Assembly (NCBI GenBank): GCA_963978905.1
Contig: OZ022258.1
Coordinates: 29,268,716 to 29,332,715 of the forward strand
DNA from: Trichostrongylus colubriformis
Lineage: Eukaryota > Nematoda > Chromadorea > Rhabditida > Trichostrongylidae
DNA: 64,000 nucleotides
Reading direction: 5' to 3'
The notes under the pieces were generated by a model that saw only the letters and a program-made list of their open reading frames with translations, was not told the DNA's origin and did no database searches. Shown here piece after piece: positions 55,540 to 64,000 of the stretch. How positions within the stretch are numbered: the stretch's first letter is position 1; the number at the start of each line of letters is the position of its first letter. The position numbers were made by a program, and so were the translations under genes.

Positions 55540-57201
55540 TGTTTATCGTTTTCGTAAACATGCTTCAATATTTGGAATCTTACATAGTCTAGCGGTCGAT
55601 ACCCAGTGTTGCTGCTAGTAACGCATAAGAAAATGATTCCGAGTGAACCGCTTGCTTTGCTATCACAAATGTAGGTTGTATCATGATTATCAGTGTAGAT
55701 CGCAGTATGAAGGGAGATGCACCATTTTTTGGATCGCTAGGCAATTCAGCGGTTGATACATGGGACAGTAATATCAAAACATAAACAAAATACCTTCACC
55801 CAATGCCACTGAACATCAGACGCTTTTGCTGAAGCGGTCGTATAGTAGCAGTAAGCGTTGTAAAGGATTTCATCCCATCCAATTCCTAACGGTTCTTATC
55901 AGCCACTGTAAGGCCCCTGTACCCAAGAATACCATTGAGGTCCGCGTACCCTACAATATCTGCGAGTGTGGACATTCCACTGATAGCCGCAAAAGCGAAC
56001 CGGCCTTGGTGACATTTCCCTTCTCACGCTCCTTATCGAAACTTATCAACCATCATCAATTTGAATCACTCACCATTGATGTTCCCGTCCCACCCTCCTA
56101 AACAGTTATAAAATTCAGAGTTATGGGATTAACGCGGAGGCGATACGGATTTGACTACATTTGCCTACTCATGCTCCTTATCAAATTTTATAAATGTCCG
56201 TGGCCCACCCTGCTGAACACCCATGAGTGTATTGCTCTCGGATCAAAGCGAAGTGCGAAACGAATTTGACGACATTTGCATTTTCATGCTCCTTTGCAAA
56301 TCTTATTAACCGTTATCAAGCTGGATCACTCACCATCAATGTCCCCGTACCACTCCGCAAAACACCTGAGAGTATGAACGCCTTAGGATCAATGCTAAAA
56401 GCGAAAAGGATCCGACGACTCTAGCCTTTTCAAGCTCCTTATCGAATCTTGTCAACCGTTATCAATGCGAGTCCCCCAACATTAATGTCCCTGTCCCAAC
56501 ACTCAGAACACCCATGAATACCTGCGTCTGGGATCAGCCCGAAAGGCGAAATTGATTAGACGACTCTAGCCGTTTTACGCTTATTATCGAATCTTATCAA
56601 CCGTTATCAGTGTGGATCACCCACCATCAAAGTCCCCGTCCCACTCCGCAAAACACCTGTGAGTAATAGCCCCCTCGGATCAATGCGAAAAGCTAAACGG
56701 ATTCGACGACTCAAGCCTTTTTGAGCTCCTTATCAAATCTTATCAACCATTATCAAGCTGGATCACCCACAGTCAATGTCCCCGTCCCAATCCGCAAGAG
56801 ACATGTGAGAATGAGCGCTCTAGGACCAATGCGAAAAGCGAAACGGATTCGACGTCTCTAGCCTTTTTACGCTCCTTATCGAATCTTATCAACCGTTATC
56901 AATGCGGGTCACCCACCATTAATGTCCCCGGCTCACCCTGCTTAACATCTGTGAGTGTCAGTGCTCTTGGATCAACGCGAAAGGCGAAATGGATTTGGCG
57001 ACATATGTCTTCCGAGGCTCCTTATCAGCCCTTTTCAGTTGCTATCACTTTCGGTCCACCACCATTAGTGTCCCCTTGCCACCCCCTACATCACTTGTAA
57101 AATTCATGGTCCCAGCTTAACTGCGACGCGAGGTATGAATTTCGTGACAGACGGACAAACACAGACACACAGACATACTAAGCGAATTATATATAGTAGG
57201 A
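55540..57201 (-). mobile_element. Helitron-like element, minus orientation
   Basis: The start TCCTACTATATATAATTCGC lies at 57,201 on the minus strand, preceded by A. The AAGCTGGGACC block and about six satellite units follow, then the tail with AGCGGTCGATACC. It is the partner of 11,263-13,560. Confidence 0.7.
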
Positions 57202-57513
57202 TTGGACAAATGAGCGGGAAAGACAAGTACAAGGATGTCCGCAGGAAAATAGATTCTCTCATGATACGTAGATACCAAAACTGGATCTCATACGATTTGG
57301 AGGAGACTAGTCAAAAGTTCAAAACCGGTATCACGCATCTACGAGCTGATAGCCTTCAACAGGGAGATTTTTTAAAGGCGAAGCATTTCTTGGAACTCCT
57401 TTTACATGCTTTTGCACATGAAGATGCATCTGACGTTGAAACTTTTTGTGAGAATTTTCAGAAGATGCGGCTGAGGGAAAACTCGAAAATATTCCTACGG
57501 GATATTTTCGATA
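57202..57513 (+). CDS. ORF insert between two head-to-head Helitron-like starts
   Basis: A 312-bp segment bounded on both sides by outward-reading TCCTACTATATATAATTC starts. From ATG at 57,210 the plus strand is open through the insert: SGKDKYKDVRRKIDSLMIRR at the start, then EETSQKFKTGITHLRAD and FLKAKHFLELLLHAF. The peptide is charged, helical and protein-like, but of unknown family. The last 40 bp (GAGGGAAAACTCGAAAATAT and its inverted partner) is found beside other copies (37,585 and 38,300), so it belongs to the element. An exon captured by the element is the simplest reading. Confidence 0.4.
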
Positions 57514-59162
57514 TCCTACTATATATAATTCGCTTAGTATGTCTGTCTGTGTTTGTGTGTGTCTGTCCGTCTGTCACGAAATTCATATCTCACCTCGCAG
57601 TAAAGCTCGGACCACGAATTTTACAAGTGATGTGAGGGATGGCAAGGGGACACTAATGGTGGTGGATCGAAAGTGATTGCAACTGATAAGGGCTGATAAG
57701 GAGCCTCGGAAGACAAATGTCGCCAGATCCGTTTCGCCTTTCGCATTGGTCCCGGAGCGTTCATACTCATAGGTGTTGTGCGGGGTGGGACGGGGACATT
57801 AATGGTGGGTGACCCGCATTGATAACGGTTGATAAGATTCGATATGGAGCGCAAAAAGGCTAGAGTCGTCGAATTCGTTTCGCTTTTCACATTGGTCCCG
57901 GAGCGTTCATACTCACAAGTCTTTTGCGGGGTAAGACGGGGACATTAATGGTGGCTGATCCAGCTTTATAACGGTTGATAAGATTTGATAAGGAGCATGA
58001 GAAGGCGAATGTCGTCGGAACCGTTTCGCTATTCGCATTGGTCCGGGAGCGTTCCCACTCACAGATATAGTGCTGGGTAAGACGGGGACATTAATGGCGG
58101 ATGATCTAGCTTGACAACGGTTGATAAGATTCGATAAGAAGCGTGAAAAGGCTATAATCGTCTAATCCGTTTCGCTTTTCGCATTGGTCCCGGAGCGTTC
58201 GAACTCACAAGTGTTTTGCGAGGTGCGACGGGAACATTAATGGTGGGTGACCCGCACTGATAACGGTTGATAAGATTCGATAAAGAGCGTAAAAATGCTA
58301 GAGTCGCCAAATCCGTTTCGCTATTCGCATTGGTCCTGGAGCGTTCTTACTCATAGGTGTTTTGCGGAGTGCGACGGGAACATTAATTGTGGGTGAGCTG
58401 AACTGATAATGATTGATAAGATTCGATTTGGAGCGTGAAAAGGAAAATGTCACCAAGGGCGGTACGCTTTCGCGGCTAGCAGTGGAATGTTCACATTCGC
58501 AGGTGTTGTAGGGTACGGGGACCTCAATGGTATTGTTGGATACAGGGGCCTCAGTGAAACGGACTACGGCTTACAGAGTCTAATAAGAACCGTTAGGAGT
58601 TCGGGGATGAAATCCACATCGCTTTATACTACTATACGACCGCTTCAGCAAGAGCGTCTTATGCTCAGTGCCATTGGGTGAACATATTTTGATTATGTTC
58701 TGATATCAGTGGCCGATGTATCGACCGCTGAATTGCCTAGCGTTTCAAAAAATGGTGCATTTCTCTTGATACTGCGATCTACATTGATAACCATGATGCA
58801 ACCTATATTTGTGATTGCAAAGCAAGCGATTCACTCGGAATCATTTTCTAAGGCCGTACTGGCCGCAACACTGGGCATCAACCGCTAAACTGAGCAAAAT
58901 TCCAGATAGTGAAGCATGTTTACGAAAACGATATACGTCGATAATCGGGACTTGGATCTACTATCAATGTGTAGGAATTAGATGCCCAGCAAATGAACAA
59001 ACTGTTGCCAATCGATGCAATCGAATACAAAACTATCGATGTCTAAACTATTCAGACTCCCAATGATGACCTAAACCAGCTGGCTCGCGCACACTACTGC
59101 ACGCTGATCGTGTCGATGACGTGTAAAACGGGTTCGATAGCGACTGAAGTATGATTATATGA
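57514..59162 (+). mobile_element. Helitron-like element, plus orientation
   Basis: The start TCCTACTATATATAATTCGC after A leads to the GTCTGTCTGTG tract and CACGAAATTCATATCTC. Five satellite units follow (about 57,720-58,430), then the tail with the ATCGACCGCTGAATTGCC and ATCAACCGCTAAACTG blocks and a partial CCAGTTGG MITE (about 59,080). It ends where pair D begins. The part 57,800-58,921 is mirrored at 8,573-9,551. Confidence 0.7.
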
Positions 59163-60335
59163 TTATCTTCGCACACACTATGCAAAACTGGAATTTGGCC
59201 TCCGGCTTACTTTCAACACACGATGTTGAAGTTCTTAACAGCTTTAGAAGTAACGCACTGTTTTTTGCATGTCCTTCCATAATGGCTCATTGCAGTGCAC
59301 GAGCTTGTACATCTCTCGATTCAGCAAGCGACAAGTGTCGAGTTTTTTTTCGACTTAGCAGAATCACCACAAACACTGCATAATGCGAAGCGTTCTCTAG
59401 TCACAATAAAATGGACAACATCTGCAGTGGTGTAATTGTGTAACCACCGGCCAACACTGTTGATGCGCACTACAGTGGGATCAAGCCCGCGTAAAAATCC
59501 CAGAACGGTCGACGAATGGTTTCAGGCCGTCCGGTGTGATCAGGTTCGGGAAGCCGATAACCTTGACATGAGACATCAAAGTGTTTGATATTTACCACGT
59601 ACCGGAGTATCTCCGTGGTAAGGGGGTTCTGATACCATTCAGGAGCATCATGAATGGTAATATCAATGGGTGTACAGCTTCATAAGAAGTGGGGAAGTGC
59701 AGAAGATACGACTCCACCTAGTGATATAAAATAGAGATTGAAGCCGGTTACTCCACAACCAGCCTCAATGAATGATAGGAGACCGGCCAGTAAAACATTG
59801 TCCGGCACCTCAAATAGTCAATTACTCTTTTTTGCCAACAATAGGTAGAATTATGTCCACTAACCGCAAGCACTCCGTTTTTCTTGCATTTCCACTTCGA
59901 AATCGGTGTCCTGCACTGGTGTCCCTAAAAAACACAATTAAGATAAAAAAAACCACACAGAAACCGATAAACTTTATAATTATGTATAAAGGAATAGTAC
60001 AAAGCAGTAGAATTGACGAGATGTTGGAGAGTGACCTAGCCTCGCGTTGCGTGCCAAGCCACGCCCGAGGTGATCTACCGGGGGATGTCCTACGCATAGG
60101 TCGGCCTACCGATGGGCATAATAGCTGTAAGGGTCAGCGGCAACACCTTTGGAGAGGTCTTGTTGTTGTAGAGATGAGAGATAATTCGAGAGGGTTCCAG
60201 AGATTCTTTTTCATGTGGCAGGAAGGGATGTCAGCTTTAGCCTAAGCCTAAGAAGGAAGGAGCTTCGACATCGACGCAATGTTGCAGCTCGAGTAGGTCA
60301 AGAACTCTTGAAGTAGTTGTCAAAGTGGGAATGGG
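59163..60335. repeat. Pair D, right copy (direct repeat)
   Basis: Direct copy of 16,967-18,140. It contains the decayed minus-strand ORF (about 59,500-59,800), which here keeps CGA at the position where the left copy has a stop but has its own TGA further upstream. It ends with the same fragment of the hAT-like MITE. Confidence 0.9.
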
Positions 60336-60910
60336 TAAAGGAATCATAGCGGTGGTGGACCGAAAGTGATAGCAGTTGATAAGAGCTGAAAAGGCGAATG
60401 TCGCCGAATCCGTTTCGCTTTTCGCATTGCTCCTTAAGCGTTCATACTCACAGATACTTTATGGATTGGGACAGGGACATTGATGGTGGGTGATTCATCT
60501 TGATAACTGTTGATAAGATTTGATAAGGAGCGCAAGAAGGCTAGAGGCGTCGGATCCGTTTCGCTTTTCGCATTCCCCTGAGTATTCACGGAACGGGAAC
60601 ACTGATCGTGGTTGATCCAGCATGATAACGGTTGATGAGATTAGATGAGGAGCGTTAAAAGGCAAATGTCGCGAAGTCCGTTTCTCCTCTCAACAGATAA
60701 TGGAGTGCCCGAACTCATAGTTGTTGTAAGAGGTGGTCCGTGGGCCTCAATGGTGACGATTTGAGTCTGATAACTACTGCTTGGCGCTGATAAGAGCCGT
60801 CAGGAAGTGGGTAAAATCCAGTACACCGTTGAATACTACTATACGACCGCTACAATAAAAGCGTCAGACGAACAGTGGCGTTGGGTGTACATATTTTGAT
60901 TATGTAGTGA
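60336..60910 (+). repeat. Satellite units and Helitron-like tail
   Basis: Diverged units with GGTGGTGGACCGAAAGTGAT, CCGTTTCGCTTTTCGC and GATAACGGTTGATGAGATT, then tail sequence with ACGACCGCTACAATAAAAGC. The start region of the element is missing. No coding sequence. Confidence 0.7.
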
Positions 60911-61176
60911 CCAGTTGGCCGGCGCATACTACTGCGCACGATTCGTGTTGATGACGTGCAAAACAGGTTCCATGCAAAGCGACTGAAGTTTAATAACACC
61001 GAAATGCTTTTTCTATCACGCCATCTTCTCTGCTTTTATCCAAAAAGATAATTCAGCTGAAATCAGAGGAAAGGAAATTCTCACTCAACCCCATAAACGA
61101 TTGTTGTCGCGCCGATCAAACCCTTTTTGCACAACATCGCCATGAATCGCGTGCAGTAGTGTGCGCGAGCCACTGG
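60911..61176. mobile_element. CCAGTTGG-type MITE, copy 4
   Basis: Ends CCAGTTGGCCGGCGCATAC and TGTGCGCGAGCCACTGG. More diverged than the other copies, but with the same internal GCGCACGATTCGTG and CATGAATCGCGTGC blocks. Confidence 0.65.
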
Positions 61177-62788
61177 TAGTTTTATATTTGACTGCACCAA
61201 TTAGTAGCAATTTCTTCACTTGCTGAGCATCTAATTCCTACATGTTGATGGTAGATCCATATGCCTGCTAACGATGCTTATCGGTTTTCAAAACATGCAC
61301 CACTATTTGGAATTTCACATAGTCGACCGGTCGATACCCACCATTGTTGCCAGTTCCGCATTAGGCAGTGTTCATAGTTCACGATTCAGGCGATCACGCG
61401 ATCGCGTGGATCGCGCGATCGCGTGATTCAGGCGGAAAAGAAAAGGTATATATTGATTAAGTGCTTTACGCGATCGCATGCTTTACGCGATCGCGTGATC
61501 GCCTGAATCACTTGTTCAATATATATCTTTTCTTTTCCGCCTGAATCGCGTGATCCACGCGATCGCGTGATTGCCCGAATCACCCAATCAATATGTATCT
61601 TTTTCCTTCCGCCTGATCGCGTGATCGCCTGAATCGTGAACTATGAACACTGCCTTAGAAAATGATTCGCTCGCTTTGCTATCATACTTCCTCTTATCAA
61701 CCTCTGTAAGCCGCTATAAGTAAATCACCAGTGATCCCCGTACCCCGCAATACCTGTGAATGCGGACATTCCACTGCCGGTCGGAAAAGCGAATCGAAGG
61801 TGACATTTGCTTCCAGACGCTCCTTATCGAATCTCATTATCGGTATCAAATTTGGATCATCCACCATTGATGTCCCCATTAAACCCTGCTTGGAATTTCA
61901 GATAGTCGAGCGATCGATACCCACTACTGTTGCTAGTTCCGCATTAGAAAATGATTCGCTTGCTTTGCTATCATAAATCTTGATCCCATCTCAATAATCA
62001 TGTAGATCGCAGGATCAAAAGACATGGACCATTATTTGGAACATTAGTCAATTTAGCGGTCAATACATCGGTATCTGATATCACAAAGCAAACAATATAT
62101 ATATTATCCAGTTGCACTGACGCTTTTACTTTAGCGGTCGCATAATAGTAGTAAACAGTGTACCAAATATTATCCCATCCACTTCCTCTTATCAACCTCT
62201 GTAAGCCGCATCAGTAAATCACCAGTGCCCCGTACCCCCAATACCTGTGAATGTGGACATTCCACTGCCGGTCGGAAAAGCGAATCGGAGGTGACATTTG
62301 CTTTCCGACGTTCCTTATCGAAACTTATTATCGGTATCACATTTGGATCACCCACCATTGACGTCCCCGTTACACCCTGCTAAACACCTGTGAGTGTCAG
62401 CTCTATGGGGTCAACGCGAAAGACGAAATGGACTTGACGACATTTGCCATTGCACGCTGCTTATCGTATCTTATCAATCGTTATAAAGTTGGATCACCCA
62501 CAATTAATGTTCCCGGCCAATCTTAGAAAACACGTATGAGTGTCAGCGCTCTAGGATAAACCCGAAAGGCGAAACGACTTTCGTGACATTCGCCTTTTGA
62601 GGCTCCTTATCAGCGCGTATCAGCTGCCATCACGTTCGGTTCACCACCGCCTGGGACCCCTTACCACCCCCTAAATCATTTGCAAAATTCAGCGTCCCAG
62701 CTTTGCTGCGACGTGAGATATGAATTTCGTGACAAACAGACGGACACACACACGGACAGATATTCGAAGCGAATTATATAGAGTAGGA
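61177..62788 (-). mobile_element. Helitron-like element, minus orientation
   Basis: The start at 62,788 (minus) reads TCCTACTCTATATAATTCGC, preceded by A. GTGTGTGTCCGTCTG, AAGCTGGGACG and diverged satellite units follow to about 61,730, with tail pieces repeated (61,660-61,930 and 61,930-62,350). A Harbinger-like MITE interrupts one tail copy at 61,364. Confidence 0.65.
61364..61654. mobile_element. MITE with TTA target duplication (Harbinger-like), GCGATCGC-rich
   Basis: Terminal inverted repeats of about 40 bp: GGCAGTGTTCATAGTTCACG then ATTCAGGCGATCACGCGATC, and its reverse complement. It is flanked by TTA on both sides (61,361-61,363 and 61,655-61,657). The related tail copy at 61,938-61,962 (CCGCATTAGAAAATGATTCG) is the empty site with a single TTA. 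The interior has five GCGATCGC octamers and two CGTGATC-rich foldbacks. A 3-bp TWA duplication fits PIF/Harbinger. Confidence 0.88.
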
Positions 62789-62899
62789 TATTCCGCTAAA
62801 CCATCTGGACCTCCAAGATGTGGTGGCCCTCTTCAGTTGAGCAATATGCAGTGATAAATGAATAGATCATCGATAAATAATAGGTCTAAAGAAATCATC

Positions 62900-63250
62900 C
62901 ACGGGAGAATGAGCTCCTTTTTTTCGCATATATCTGTGATGTGTTGGCCTAATATGGGCTGTATGCAAAATTCCACGCGAAAAAGTTTGGGTCCGGATGG
63001 GACACAGCACCACAAAGACTTGGCCGGATGGGGGGCCTCCGAGCAAGTGCCCAGCCCGTCGTCTGTCGCGGTCGGAGACGCATTGTAGGAACAGAAAGTC
63101 AAAGGAACAGTCCCACTCTCTGTTCCCAACCGCGGCGGAAGACGGGACAGGGCTTTTACTCGGAAGCCTCGCCCACTCGGCCGAGAATCTGGAGAGCTGT
63201 ATCTGGGCTGAATTCTCACTTTTTGCGCGGAATTAACATGTGGCCCTTAT
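62900..63250. repeat. Dispersed repeat shared with 32,560-33,170
   Basis: Uninterrupted relative of the block at 32.6 kb, with GGGACACAGCACCACAAAG, TCGCGGTCGGAGACGC and TTAACATGTGGCCCTTATTA. The plus-strand frames here are GC-rich shadows. Confidence 0.55.
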
Positions 63251-64000
63251 TAGGTGAACACAATCATTTTTCCGTGGACGATTTCTTTAAGGCAGAAGTA
63301 GTCGAGTTCAACGAGAAAGATTCCCTAAGCAATGCTTAATGGTGGCCGATGCTCATGGACATACGACAGACTTGCTGAAGTGCTGGCGCCATGGCAAAAA
63401 TCCACTGTCCTGGCCTGCACTTCCGATGGACAAGGTAGTTTCCTCCGGGTGGAGTGAAGTGTTCCGACTGGTGAGACCAGGTCAGGTTGCGTGGCAGACT
63501 GCAATCAGGTAAAGACAGGTAAAAACACGCTGCCAAAGCTCCTCCCCTAAAAAGGCTCAGGCAAATCTGGGAGAGCCCAGACGGCGAAGGACACGCCACC
63601 ATTCGGACAATTTGCGAAGCGTCGCCGCGCGCGGTGACCCGGTGCAGTGCCGGCCTCTGGGAATCGGAACACTTGCAACTCACTCGTTTCCTCCTAGCGT
63701 AAGTTCCATCATATCAAGGCATTTGAGAATTGAAGCATGAATTCCGCAAATCCAGTTATTAGACATCTGCACTCTGTGAGGCGTGCGAGAGCACTTGCTC
63801 TATGAATCACCGCGCCGAGAGAATGGGATGGTCGACGACAATGGCCACTATCACATGCGAGACGAACTTTAGTTCTCAAGAGGAATTCCAAAAGAGGTGG
63901 TGTCATGATTGGTCTAGCAATTTTTCGAATTTTCGTTCCGTTCTCGGAGGGATGAATTATCAAATTATCAGGGCTTCGTGTGACATGTCCTCCCCTCGTC
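63251..64000. other. Right end of the window, no gene seen
   Basis: Open frames on the minus strand (63,336-63,683 and 63,709-63,963) lack splice junctions and recognisable protein sequence. A GTAAAGACAG/GTAAAAACA near-duplicate lies at about 63,510. Confidence 0.4.

Larger units (their letters stand above)
52128..57201. repeat. Pair C, right arm
   Basis: Reverse complement of 11,263-16,920 (coordinate sums 69,042-69,045 over the gene-bearing part, falling to 68,464 at the outer end because four satellite units are missing here). Divergence is about 1-2%. The boundary at the inner side is CTCCCCTGTTGA. Confidence 0.9.

Noticed and set aside
57135..57635. A single 166-codon gene across the Helitron-like junctions
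   Set aside because: Both ends are translation of the conserved element termini (TGTGTCTGT tracts); only the central insert is considered.

Overview
The window is eukaryotic, and most of it is repetitive DNA. Candidate genes are split by very short introns (42-67 nt) with GT donors and TTTCAG-type acceptors, and one small gene has a TTTCAG acceptor two bases before its ATG. That architecture is typical of nematodes, and together with the dense miniature transposons I infer a strongylid or hookworm-like nematode; I cannot name the species. No bacterial, rRNA or credible tRNA genes were seen.

Layout. 1-22,975 is a mosaic palindrome. Arm A (1-3,734) is the reverse complement of 19,475-22,975, and arm B (7,221-8,560) is the reverse complement of 18,080-19,419. 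The loop (8,573-16,920) is itself inverted relative to 52,128-58,921 (pair C), while the next block (16,967-18,140) recurs in direct orientation at 59,163-60,335 (pair D). 23-35 kb is mostly single-copy or dispersed-repeat sequence with several MITEs. 35.4-37.5 kb is a decayed BEL/Pao-type gag. 37.8-46 kb holds Helitron-like pieces, a clean two-exon small membrane-protein gene (39,888-40,156), a hairpin-rich element and a decayed multi-exon gene. 48.4-51.6 kb is a nearly complete but frameshifted Penelope-like element with inverted termini. 52-63 kb repeats and extends the satellite-rich material.

Dominant repeat. A Helitron-like family has a conserved start (TCCTACTATATATAATTC, then a TGTCTGTGTG-rich stretch), preceded by A in all six intact copies. 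It carries tandem units of about 146 bp in its body. Two starts face each other around a 312-bp insert with an open frame at 57,202-57,513.

Genes. Only three gene-like loci look structurally convincing: the 67-residue membrane protein at 39.9 kb; a three-exon 3' gene end present in both arms of pair C (14,538-15,314 minus and 53,730-54,506 plus); and a two-exon fragment present in both arms of palindrome A. None could be assigned to a family. The rest is transposon coding debris (Penelope reverse transcriptase and GIY-YIG nuclease, BEL/Pao gag) and uncertain exons. There is no operon-like cooperation; the window mainly records transposition, inverted duplication and later decay, and assembly error must be excluded for the palindromes.
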